NCBI RefSeq assembly: GCF_026230105.1
Contig: NC_079480.1
Span: 26,268,488 to 26,332,487, forward strand
Reading direction: 5' to 3'
Source: Diorhabda sublineata
Taxonomy: Eukaryota; Arthropoda; Insecta; Coleoptera; Chrysomelidae
DNA: 64,000 nucleotides
The notes under the pieces are model-generated. The model made no database searches. It was given only the letters and a program-made list of their open reading frames with translations, and was not told the origin of the DNA. The translations under genes were made by a program, and so were the position numbers. This document shows positions 45,735 through 55,100 of this stretch, piece after piece; the first letter of the stretch is position 1; each line of letters begins with the position of its first letter.

Positions 45735-45905
45735 GCTAATCTGATGAGGGAGCTGGAAGGTGGCCATAGGAACTCCATAATTATACAACGCAACCCCATC
45801 GGGTTTTGGCTCATTTGATTCGTCTTGATGAGTACTATGATACTATATGGTAATCAGTATCTGATGATGGAGTTGGAAGGTAACCATAGAGATTACATAT
45901 CAACA
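45735..45905 (+). repeat. 120-bp tandem duplication
   Basis: TCTGATGAGGGAGCTGGAAGG followed by GGCCATAG at 45740 recurs as TCTGATGATGGAGTTGGAAGG and ACCATAG at 45860, a 120-bp period. Only about 45 bp of the second unit is preserved. Confidence 0.6.
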
Positions 45906-46034
45906 TGACCCTTATGTTACGACAAATTGTGGCCGCGACAATTGACATTGAAGTTTACGTTTAAAACTGTTACATTGAGATATTCATTAACTGAAATACC
46001 CTTAAATTACTTATACCAAAGTTACTACATTATT

Positions 46035-46330
46035 AGTCGTCTTCTTCTACTTCTTCTTTCAATAGGACTAGATCCCGTTCCATCCTATACGTTTGGCCCT
46101 CTACCTGGATCTTCCTGAGAAACTGAACTCCAGCTCTCGTACCACCTCTTTGGTGGTCTGCCTACAGATCTGCGTGTGTTCGGTCTCTGAGTTTTAGCCC
46201 ACTTTGCCCATTCTTTCTACGTGATCCCTCCAGAATCTTTTCCTTGTCCTGACCCATTTTACCACATCCTGTACACCCAATTCTTCTCTTAAATCATCAC
46301 TCCTTATTCGGTCCCTCCGCCTATAGAGTC
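46035..46330 (-). pseudogene. Non-LTR retrotransposon 3' end
   Basis: Minus-strand frames read LYRRRDRIRSDDLREELGVQ, DVVKWVRTRKRFWRDHVERM then, shifted, RRSVGRPP-like and KRWYE-like remnants. This is the C-terminal tail after the reverse transcriptase (RIRNExIRxxxGVxDVVxWVRxRxxxWxxHVxRM...RxxGRPPKRW) of the same general class as 18.58-19.24 kb. The left end is a CTTCTTCTACTTCTTCTTTC tract, i.e. a GAAGAAG-type 3' tail on the minus strand, as in the 18.6-kb copy. 46331-46440 may be further sequence of the same element. Confidence 0.75.
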
Positions 46331-47284
46331 GTTGGATGGATAGAGTAGTCCGAAGGCTCTGTTGCCGGTTCCAAGCCTGGATAAAGGAGGAGGGTTCAAA
46401 GGTGAAGCTAGCAACTTGCCTTCAGGACGGATGATTTTGGTATACATTATTAATATATACAATTTTTTCTGAATTTGGATTAAAAGATTCTTTTGGCAGA
46501 CATTACGAATAATAAAACATTGACAAGTCGGAATGGGCTGAAACTTGTCATTGCTTGTTCTCATAAAGAAAGGTATGAAATATAAGCTATTAGAGTTGAA
46601 ATAATGCAGTGCAATACATTGCACCACCTTATTTTACGATCACATCTCGAATTTTCATGAGAAAGCATATTTTGTGTTGAAATTCTTAGTTTAATTCCAC
46701 AGATTTCACCACCGTTCAATCCTTCATGGAGATTTATTTGACGCACCCCACTGTTCCAGCATTCTGTGACTAGCCAGTATGAGAGAAAACATGCACTACT
46801 AAACCTATTTATTTATTTCACGAGAAAATCCACACATCCTGACCGCATTCCCTTTAGGAATTTTATGCACTTGCATTAAAGCAGAAATTTACAAACAGGA
46901 GCTCTTTATATCACTTGCGGTTGTTTAACATCTCTTTCCCTCTAGAGGATTTTCCTAATTCTGAGTAACTTAGTTTGCCTCCTTTATAGTGAAAATGTCT
47001 AAATGATGTTTCGAAATTGTTTAGAATACGTTAATTTTTCATTTATTCGTGATACTTTGATATAGTTTAAAATATCGTTGTTGAAAATATTACATATAAA
47101 AAAAGTGCCCAACAATCTGGAGTTTTTTCAACATAGTTGGAGTCACTGCTCTTATAATTAGTTGAAGTTTGGATTATAAATGAAAAAATAATGAGGAAAC
47201 TACAGGTTTCTTAATTAGAAATATATTTCCAAATTAAATATAGAATCACTTTTTACATAGTTATAACTCGATAGAATAGTTATT
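46331..47284. other. Intergenic, nothing recognised
   Basis: Possibly more non-LTR sequence to about 46440; otherwise no supported feature. Confidence 0.4.
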
Positions 47285-47406
47285 TTCCTAACAAGTGCGG
47301 AAAGTGATACTTTCCCGCACGCGACTGTAGTTGTCCCGAACGACGCGAAGCGGAGTTCGGGCAAGCGGTCAAGTGCGGGAAAGGCACTTTACGCATGAGT
47401 TAGGAA
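47285..47406. repeat. Nested palindrome at left end
   Basis: Paired arms from outside in: TTCCTAAC (47285-47292) with GTTAGGAA (47399-47406); CTTTCCCGCAC (47310-47320) with GTGCGGGAAAG (47373-47383); CCCGAAC (47335-47341) with GTTCGGG (47355-47361). A further dyad, GTGCGGAAAGT next to ACTTTCCCGCAC, sits at 47295-47320. GC-rich in an AT-rich setting. Confidence 0.92.
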
Positions 47407-47502
47407 CATTATTTTTTCTACGACCGTATATACAAAAAGTATACCAACCCATTTTTCAAAAATTATTTTATTCCAACAAACATAATAATATACAAAATTT
47501 TA

Positions 47503-48380
47503 ACTAAAAACTAGTAAGAATTGCCGGTCCAGAGGATTTATTTGATTCCATCTGGAAGGTAGATGACGTCGATGAGGATGGCATCTGTTGCAGGTCGCAT
47601 AAAGATGACGATGACGGTGACAGCAACGGTTTTAAGTCATTTGTAGTACAGAGAATTTTATTTGATATTTTTTTTCCTGATTCTCGGAGTCCTCCAAATA
47701 GCCTTCAGCGACAGTAGTAGACTTCCAGCCACCGAGGCACTTTAGGTTGATTATTTCTTCGCCGGAGTCTGCTAGGAACGTTGCCGAAGAACGTCTGAAA
47801 CTGTGTCCTGTATAACGTTCCGGATTAGGTAGGCGTAAATATGCTATGAATGATTTTTGAAATCAGAAATTTTCACAATAATTAGGTTGCCTTCATCTTG
47901 AATGTCGTCGATAGTGATATTTACAAGCTCGGATCTGCGGAGAGCGCCAGCCAGTGCAAAAATGGTACTCACTTTAATCATCAGGTATACTTCATCGGGA
48001 GCTAGCATAACCCTGGATATATCTTCTTTGGTAAAAACTTGTGCTTTCTGTGCTCGAAAACCAATATTTTTTTGTTTAAGAAACGACGTTAGATTATGGA
48101 AGTTTCCTATATCCAAATTTTGTTTTATTTTTACTAAACTTTTTACCATCGAATAGCGGGACCATAATGTATTAGATTTCAAAACCTTACTTAGGTCTGA
48201 AAAATACGCCAAAAATACCTCTTCCTTATAAGATTTGGCCCCTTTCTCCTTACACCATGTAACAAAATGGTCGTATTGCTTCTCATACCTTAGTCTGGAT
48301 TTGGCAGGTAACAGCTCGGAATTAGCTTCATTTGCAGCCTTCAAAATGGCTTCGGGAATTTCTTCGTCGGATGAATCCAT
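47503..48380 (-). pseudogene. Crypton-like tyrosine recombinase, copy A
   Basis: ATG at 48378-48380 opens a 178-codon frame to 47844: ELLPAKSRLRYEKQYDHFVT and FLAYFSDLSKVLKSNTLW form the N-terminal core-binding domain, and IFALAGALRRSELVNI carries box I with its catalytic arginine. The frame then stops at KISDFKNHS. In another frame (47503 to about 47855) it continues with LPNPERYTGHSFRRSSATF, ADSGEEIINLKCLGGWKSTT and VAEGYLEDSE, giving box II H-x-x-R (about 47790-47810), the W and the nucleophilic Y (codon at 47698-47700). About 65-70 central residues are missing at the junction, as shown by copy B at 32.7-33.3 kb. The S/T-rich tail ends at a stop at 47503-47505. It catalyses site-specific DNA cutting and rejoining in this family; this copy is inactive because of the deletion and frame change. 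Confidence 0.9.
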
Positions 48381-48559
48381 TAATATTATTGTATCGGATT
48401 CGGTTTAATGTGGTTTAATTTAGAAGAAGATTGTTCTTATTCGGTCACTTCCAAGACGTTTTGAACAACTTTGATGTTTTAGTAACAATTACACGCTTGG
48501 GTTGTCATAGCAACTGATATCATAACTGGTTTGATAGTTGTTTCTCCTTTGAAGAATGT

Positions 48560-48611
48560 CACTTTCCCGCACTAGTGACACTTTCAAAACTAAAATGCGT
48601 GCGGTAAAGTG
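48560..48611. repeat. Dyad at right end of Crypton-like element
   Basis: CACTTTCCCGCAC (48560-48572) and GTGCGGTAAAGTG (48599-48611) are 13-bp inverted repeats with one mismatch, the same core as in the left-end palindrome. It lies upstream of the recombinase start and could also act as its promoter operator; that is inference. Confidence 0.88.
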
Positions 48612-48639
48612 GGTTAAAACGCACGGTCGTAGAAAAAAT

Positions 48640-49424
48640 ATATATTCTGTCATAAAAATCGAAATAAGTTTTAAGATAATATTTGAAGTATCGATCAAAT
48701 TTGGCTTATTTTGAGCGCCGTTGTTTTTCGCGGGCTTTCCCACGCCCAGTATTTGTTAATTTCAAAAGTGACAGCTACTTCCATTTCCCTTAAATCTAAT
48801 AACAGTTTTTGAAACTCTCCATTCAACTGCAAATTAAAAATATCTACTTACTAAGTATTTCATTTCTTGTCAATTATTCTGCATTAAAAACAACACCTTT
48901 TGTCTTGTCCTCGAAATGATTACATGCGATTGCCGCTTCAACTAACCTTCCTTTTCTGTAGCGCGTAATTTTTGGACTCACTTTATCGTGATTGTCTTTA
49001 GAAATATGAAATTTTCTTCTCTTTTCCGTAAGGTTGACGTTTTTATTGTATTCTCCATATTCTTTTGCATTACATTTAAAAAAAAACAAAACACAAAAGA
49101 CAAGAGGGGTGACAAGAAGCACTTTTTGGATAGAAATGGTTCATTTAAAAAAAGTAGGTTCGTTACTTTGAGTTTTTGGAAAGTCCGCGTAGTTACTGAG
49201 TTTTGAAAACCCGCAAAAATTTGGTTATGCTATAGATCCTGTAGTTGTCGCGTGTTCATGAATCTGTTTCAAAAAAACGGCCCTCAATTGGTCATTGAGG
49301 CAAAAGCAACAATATATTTTTATTCTAGAAGAACCACACTCAATTTTCGTCTCACCGGACCTTTGTGATTCTGAAATTATAAAATTATTGTAAACTATCT
49401 TCATTTCACAAAACAATTAATAAC
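48640..49424. other. Intergenic, nothing recognised
   Basis: The minus-strand frame 48874-49122 (EKRRKFHISKDNHDKVSPKI) looks somewhat coding-like but is unassigned. Confidence 0.4.
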
Positions 49425-49670
49425 AGCAGCAAAAGAGATAGGCCTACACTTCAAAAATGACAAAACAAAGTTTATGGAAATAAAGAATAAATATGGAAGC
49501 AAGACAAAAAACAATTTCAAAGTACATAAACATAATAGGCCGTTAATAGAATGCAAGGAAACAGAAAATTTCATTTATCTGAGTGTACTACTAGATTATA
49601 AGTGCCAGGAACAAAAGGAAATTGTACTGAGAATTTCCAAAAATGGGGCAGCCTTAAAAGTATATTAACA
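49425..49670 (+). pseudogene. Non-LTR reverse transcriptase fragment
   Basis: Plus-strand frame reads ITAAKEIGLHFKNDKTKFME, KNNFKVHKHNRPLIECKETE, NFIYLSVLLDYKCQEQKEIV and RISKNGAALK. This matches the region after the active site (AAxxIGLxINxxKTKxM...FEKVxxFxYLGxxLxxxxxxxxEIxxRIxxGxxA) of RTE/CR1-like retrotransposons. The G of YLGV is changed to S. It begins after the YADD motif, so it is truncated on both sides. A different family from that at 18.6 kb. Confidence 0.8.
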
Positions 49671-50595
49671 TAGTTATTTGTTTTTAAAACAGTAAAAATA
49701 TTGACGTGTCGACTTTTGATCAATTACTAATAATTCAATATATTGTGAATATTGTGAATATTTTTGTTACTTCAATTTTGAATGTATTTCCTGATGTTGT
49801 CAGCCCCAATTTTCGTTGAAAATGAATGATCCTATCGACTAGTTTGAAAATGGCAGTTAAGAACCATTTTATATATTTATTTAGACGTCTGTAATCTGTA
49901 CAGAAGCCCTTCGTATGTCACTATACGCTTCGACACAACAAGACGACTTGTCATCCCATACCAGCTGGTGAATCCATCTCATAAATCGATGGTATTAACG
50001 TCCTTACAACTTCGTAAATAACTTCGTTCTACCTAAATTTAACCACCCTCTCTATTGCGTACTGTAACTTCAGAACCGGCTTTAACGTTTTGTAATTTTA
50101 TTCGTTGTACAAACAAGAAATTTCGTTGAAGGTTGCGTTGTTTATTGTGCCCTAATTTCCGTGAAATAGGCTTAGCTGAAAAATATATACTAGAAGCGGA
50201 AATGTATTTAATAATTGTATAACGAACGGCTTATTATTTTGGAAGTTGTTGTTGTTGTTGTTAGCAAGTTAATCAAAACCTTTTTAATGGATATAAAACA
50301 TTTGGTGCAGTGATATATCAAATTTACTCTTATCTACAGTAAAATTTGATCCAAAACGGCACTTCGACTAATTAATAAATGAATCTATATGAGAATAATA
50401 GAAAACAGACGAAGACAACAACTAGAAAACGCCATAGAAATTTTATAACAAGGACTTAGCACAAAAAGGGGACCAGAAGAACAATAGATGCAAACCTATT
50501 GAAGATCTTGAAAAAGCTTTCTACAGAGTAGTAGTAATAATAAACAGATAGTAAGTTATGACAAAGGCAAGGGGAGAAGTTTTAATATGTTTCAA
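49671..50595. other. Intergenic, weak retrotransposon trace
   Basis: (GTT)n tract at about 50246-50262. 50395-50460 reads RIIENRRRQQLENAIEIL, a possible non-LTR scrap, too short to assign. Confidence 0.35.
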
Positions 50596-50628
50596 AAGAA
50601 GTGTGACTATTAAATAACGAGACTGATG
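50596..50628. mobile_element. Mariner TIR
   Basis: AAGTGTGACTATTAAATAAC then GAGACTGATG matches the TIR at 2013 and 11203, but the outermost CGAG is changed to AGAA-type sequence. With the minus-strand mariner coding at 51.27-51.5 kb it makes a layout like that at 2.0-3.1 kb, though other repeat DNA lies between. Confidence 0.7.
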
Positions 50629-50639
50629 ATTTAAAATAT

Positions 50640-50765
50640 TTGATTTTATGTTTCTAAATTGTCTTGATTTCACGTCTCTTCAAATTGACAATTAGTTTTT
50701 TTACGTTTCGACTTGTTGCAGTCAAAATATTTTGAAACGATCTAAAATCAAGATTTATGAGCAAA
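50640..50765 (-). repeat. Fold-back family, copy 4 of 4, inverted
   Basis: The reverse complement reads TTTTGACTGCAACAAGTCGAA then ACGTAAAAAAACTAATTG, and GAAGAGACGTGAAATCAAGAC. It is collinear with 38127-38240. The central motif here is a clean hairpin: GACT, six loop bases, AGTC, then GAAACGT. Confidence 0.75.
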
Positions 50766-51265
50766 AGATCTAAGAATTTTTTTTGATATTATCTATATTT
50801 ATTATTACTTTGAATATACACCCCTCATATATCAGTACATCGGTCTATGCGAATCTTCGACGTCGACAGCCCCCAGCAATTCCGAAAATTAGAGCATGTA
50901 TTTCAGCAGATAATATTTTTTTTGATTTTCCAGCCATTAATTTCCCATCTCAAATATGCAAAAAGTTTCTTATATTTTTTGATATCGACATTATCCTGTT
51001 TGGACGAGGTAAATAACGAGAAAATACAATATTTTATTTTGATATTATGTATTTTTATTCACACATTACCTTTAATGTATATCCCTATACGTAATGAATG
51101 TTTCATTGTGCGAAACAGTGTAAGAACGATTTTTCTATCAGCTCCTTCAGAACGCGCTCCGCTTTTACTTTCACAACGGACAACGGACTCAAATTTTGAT
51201 CCTTTTGACCTAAAGTAAAAGGTAGAAGACGCACGCTGCAGGATTCGTTGAATAAAATGGATTTT
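50766..51265. other. Intergenic, nothing recognised
   Basis: Two overlapping plus-strand frames (50783-51016, 50847-51218) without a family match. Confidence 0.4.
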
Positions 51266-51740
51266 CTAACTTTGGTTGGTGTACAAGGTTAGAAACCTAT
51301 TGACGGGCAGTACGTAATGAGGAACCAGTTTCGTACACACTTTTCGGATGTTAAAAGTAGTTTCATGTGAAACTTTCCGCACACATTCTTTGTCAATTCC
51401 TATAAATTCAACAATCGCGACGGTTAGATCGAACAAGATTACCGAATTTTTCGATATTTTCATCAGTTTTCAAAATGGAAGGACGATCCTAACCTGAATC
51501 GTCTTCAATATCTTCTCGGCTATCTTAAAAACACTTGAACCACTCAAAAACACGTGGACGCGTCATTAATATATGTTTCAATTGCAGTTTTTCCTAGTTT
51601 CATGTGAAATTTAAAGATAATATATTTTATACTAAAACAGAAAAACAGCCCCTACACAAACATAGGAACGGCTACATTGATTTACTATAGTCACGGTAAA
51701 CATCGCATCAACACGTATCAGCGCTAAAGTTGTAATATAT
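51266..51740 (-). pseudogene. Mariner transposase N-terminal relic
   Basis: Minus-strand frame reads ENIEKFGN-like text then IVEFIGIDKECVRKVSHETT, FNIRKVCTKLVPHYVLPVN (51285-51430), the second helix-turn-helix and the MRKVCTKLVPRxLTPEQK border of mariner. Upstream (51480-51545) are remnants of the FKxF...EDDxRxGRPSF linker. 51560-51740 corresponds to the leader of the 2.88-3.07 kb copy. The same subfamily as 2.69 kb. No catalytic residues remain. Confidence 0.75.
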
Positions 51741-52536
51741 GCAAAGGACAGAATCTACTGATAAAGAATATGAAAATAAATGAAAATAAAACACACTGGG
51801 AATAAACTGAAAGGAGAGGACACTTGAAATGATGTTAGAAAAATAAACAATAGAACAAGTCAAAATGCTTTAAAACCTTAGCATGACTTTAAAACAAGAT
51901 CGTGTACAAGAATTAAATGATAGGTTTGGTGCAACTGGAAGATTAGTTAACATAGAAAAACACCAAGTACAGAAATGAGATTCCTAAAAAACTAAGAGAA
52001 TAAAATATGTCAAAGAAGAATTGACATTATAAGAGAAAGTTAAAACTTAAAAGCAAAATCGAAGAAACACACTACAAGTTTACAGAAGCAGGAAATGAAA
52101 ACCGAGGAAGATCTAGACAGAACAGATAAAAATGGCAGGAGAAAACGAGTAGTAGAACACACGGGATAGGAAAGAAAAGTAACAGCCTTAGAAAAAGGAG
52201 CCCATACAATAACTCAACTCTCAACATACCTTACACTGGTAAAAAGCATCAAGATTAAACCAAGACTAATTCTAAAGAACTGTTTTCGAAGTCTAGTAGT
52301 AGTTTCTATTTCTAAAAAATAAACTAAAGAGCTGGAAAATTTGTCGTTCATTTTCTCGTTAGTCCTTGGACTGGTTTTACAATTTTTTTTGTAATATTTT
52401 TCATATGCTGTACTTTTCTCCAATTTGTCACAACCTTATATGTATAATTTTATGTGGAATTTAATGAAATATAAGTTTGAATTTGTCAATTATAAATAAC
52501 TATAAACTCCAATACCATGTCTGGGGGGAACAGGTC
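51741..52536. other. Intergenic, purine-rich, nothing recognised
   Basis: 51780-52200 is strongly A/G-rich on the plus strand and may be an old retrotransposon body (short KQ/E-rich frames), but nothing is assignable. Confidence 0.35.
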
Positions 52537-53260
52537 CTGTATGAAATTTTTTTCATTTTCAACGTCAGGACACCTTACGTCATCATTTCTTTCCTTGTTT
52601 ATCCATTATCAAAAGGGTATAAACTACTTTACCCTTAGTATTCCTTGGGTAACCTCATGCTAACCTTTCACTTTTATTTCTTTCTACAACAAATCTTGTA
52701 TGGAATTTCTTCATTTTCAACGTCATGACAACTTATGTCTTCATTTCTTTCTTTGTTTATCCATTATCAAAAGGGTATAAACTACTTTATCCTTAGTATT
52801 CCTTGGGTAACCTCATGCTAACCTTTCCCTTTTATTTCTTTCTACAACAAATCCTGTATCGAATTTCTTCATTTTCAACGTCATGACACCTTATGTCATA
52901 ATTTCTTTCCTTTTTCATCCATTATCAAAGAGACATATTCTACTTTACCCTTAGTACGTTTGTAAGTAACCTCATGCAAACTTCTTTCGTTTATTTACAG
53001 GTACTGTATAGGTTTGTTCCAACTTGCTAGCCTGGACCGTTCTTGGAACGGTTATTGGATGCGCTCAAATGATATTTTCTATGCAATCTCGGAGGTTCTT
53101 GTAACAGTCCTTCGTCGCTGTACCAAGGATGGGTTGGAACAAACCTTATGAAATTTCTTCGTTTTCGATGTCATGACACCTGATGTCATCATTACTTACT
53201 TTGTTTATCCATTATCAAACAGACACAATCTACGTTATCTAAAGCTAAAGGGATATTTCT
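52537..53260 (+). repeat. 158-bp minisatellite, about four units
   Basis: Units begin CTGTATG-AATTTCTTCATTTTC at 52537, 52695 and 52854, and a fourth starts at 53004, interrupted after CTGTAT. Periods are 158, 159 and 150 bp. Shared blocks include CTTTGTTTATCCATTATCAA and CCTTAGTATTCCTTGGGTAA. Units diverge by a few percent between the first two and more in later ones. No protein. Confidence 0.92.
53010..53146. mobile_element. 137-bp MITE with TAT duplication
   Basis: Perfect 14-bp TIRs AGGTTTGTTCCAAC (53010-53023) and GTTGGAACAAACCT (53133-53146), flanked by TAT on both sides (53007-53009 and 53147-53149). Removing it restores CTGTATGAAATTT, exactly the start of the first minisatellite unit. 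Internal dyad CCGTTCTTGGAACGG near 53038. TAT (or TA) duplication does not settle the superfamily. Confidence 0.93.
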
Positions 53261-54111
53261 TCTGTACAGTACCATTTTGTTACGATAATACAATGAATCA
53301 TTTATTATTGTTGACAGATTATCTCAGGGACGTGATAGTTTGTATTTGAACAACAAACTTTATTCCCATTTTTTTCCATTAAGTTTTTGATGATGAGTCA
53401 AGTGAGATTTATGTCCAAATCCTCCGAATATCAATTCTTCTTGTTTTCATGACCTATTTATCGAAATAACATTCATCCTTCTACATTGTTTGTGTAGTAG
53501 CGAACGTTTATAAGTTTACAACAATAACAGTTAAAATTATGATTCAGCTGCAAACATTCTACCGTCATAATAATCTTTATAGGACGATTTGTCATCGAAC
53601 AGAATTAGGGAACTTGTGTATAACTGGAAAGTTTTGGATAACATATGTTAATTTCGTAAAAGTTTCTCGTAAAGTGTGCGTACCAAATGGTATACGTTTC
53701 TTGAAACTCCTAAGTCTTATGTTTGTTGTAAAATATAAGAGATGTTTAGTATGAAAGTTTTCTCACTTCGATCTTGATTGAAACGATTGTATTATCTTCA
53801 TCTTCAGAATTTGTATTAGGTCATTTAGAACATGATCTCGCTTCAAAGTCGAGTATCCACTCAGCTGATTGACAATTCACCACACATACCAGACTCACGT
53901 CACTTTTTATTTTTTCGAAACACTAATAAACAGAGTATTTATATATTTAATTAAGTTCAACGTTAACAAAAATATCACTAACTTCGATAATATAACTACA
54001 ACACGTTCATGTCAAACCAAAGGTCAAAACGGAAAAAATTTCTCTTATATTTCTCTGTTGCTACGGTCTACACATCTCCGTGATTTCAATAAAAGTTTGG
54101 AGTTACCTATA
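53261..54111. other. Intergenic, nothing recognised
   Basis: Frames 53539-53754 and 53869-54177 have no family motif. Confidence 0.4.
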
Positions 54112-54113
54112 TA

Positions 54114-54160
54114 CGAGGGTTATCTGAAAAGGTTTCGACTTCAACCTGAACTGTGTTCGA
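54114..54160 (+). mobile_element. Mariner-type TIR (CGAGGGTT class)
   Basis: TA at 54112-54113, then CGAGGGTTATCTGAAAAGGT and TTCGACTTCAACCTGAA, an irritans-like mariner end. A related end is at 61266-61292. No matching transposase adjoins; 54160-54413 is unassigned and may be its remnant body. Confidence 0.6.
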
Positions 54161-54415
54161 GGACTCTATATCATTAATTACAGTCTTAAAATTTTGGGCA
54201 GCTGATTTCAAATGTGACTGAATCAGCTTAATTCATGGCGAACATTCGGGACGACTGATAACTACAATAACTAGCGTAGCGATATCACCCAATGAGCATT
54301 TCCCAGGTATTTATTAACGAGATTTAAGAAAATTAAGTCAGATCGTTTGGGTCTATTTATAATTGCAGATGACAAGAAACTACTACAGTTCTGAAACGAA
54401 CAAACATTCAAAATA

Positions 54416-55100
54416 CGAGGATGGTCCCAGAAGTACCTGGCCTGACCTAGATATGGTGGTAGTTACTTGAAATATACCACTGTATTAGAAAGAACACAAT
54501 CTGTACAGTAAATGTTTCAACTTTGAAGACGCCAAGTTGCTTAGTATTTGTCATCAATATTAAATGTTTTCAATGAATTTGTAAACATGGAAAAAATTGG
54601 TCATCCTCATGTGATACAATACTTTTATTTGAAAGGTATTAGCCCAATCAATATGAAAACTGAACTACATTTTACTCTTGGTAAGACTGCTTCTTCTTAT
54701 CAACAGTAAAATATTGGGTAGCATTGTAGATTTAACGCCACTGAAAGATCTGGGAAGACCAGCATTGCAGTTGTTGACCAAATAAGGTGACCACTCCAGA
54801 AATGTTGATGAAAATCCACAAACGGGTATTGGATGATGGCCGACTGAAAGTGCAAGAGCAAACAGACAGTAGGCATTTCAAAAAGTGCGTTATATCGCAT
54901 ATTAACTGAAAATTTGGACATGAGAAAGCTGTATGCGAGATGGTTGCCGCGTTTGCTTATAATTGAACGAAAACAGCGTCGTGAAGATGTTCCATCGATT
55001 GTTTGGTAATATTTTACAGAAATAAAAAGCAATAAAAGCAATCGACTGAAACGAGAGAACCGCAAAAACGGCCGCATTTCGGAGAAAAAAAAACACCAGC
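54416..55100 (+). pseudogene. Mariner: left TIR and N-terminal half
   Basis: TA then CGAGGATGGTCCCAGAAGTA is the TIR shared with 7732/8611 and 36458. The leader with CTTTGAAGACGCCAAG follows. An ATG at about 54587 opens MEKIGHPHVIQYFYLKGISP, then KTELHFTLGKTASSYQQ. After shifts come VGISKSALYRILTENLDMRK, LYARWLPRLLIIERKQRRED (about 54865-54975) and VPSIVW. This is the first helix-turn-helix, the second helix-turn-helix and the LTxEQKQRRxDV border of mariner. Stops, frameshifts and total loss of the catalytic half and the right TIR. 55000-55100 is unclear. Confidence 0.85.

Larger units (their letters stand above)
47285..48639 (-). mobile_element. Crypton-like element, copy A, with palindromic ends
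   Basis: A tyrosine recombinase relic (47503-48380, minus) is enclosed by a nested palindrome (47285-47406) and a perfect 17-bp inverted repeat on both sides (ATTTTTTCTACGACCGT at 47411-47427, its complement at 48623-48639). A second dyad lies at 48560-48611. The 13-bp core CACTTTCCCGCAC or a near copy recurs in inverted orientation at both ends. Total about 1.35 kb, shorter than expected because the middle of the gene is deleted. Cryptons are generally described as lacking terminal inverted repeats, so either this family differs or the palindromes are recombinase-binding sites. Outer boundaries and target duplication are not resolved. Confidence 0.75.

Noticed and set aside
46304..46627. 107-codon minus-strand open frame
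   Set aside because: It overlaps the non-LTR 3' end, has no family motif and shows the amino-acid mix of chance frames.
50395..50460. RIIENRRRQQLENAIEIL as a non-LTR relic
   Set aside because: Too short and low in information to assign.
53869..54177. 102-codon plus-strand frame as a host gene
   Set aside because: No motif, no splice context, and it runs into a mariner TIR at 54114.
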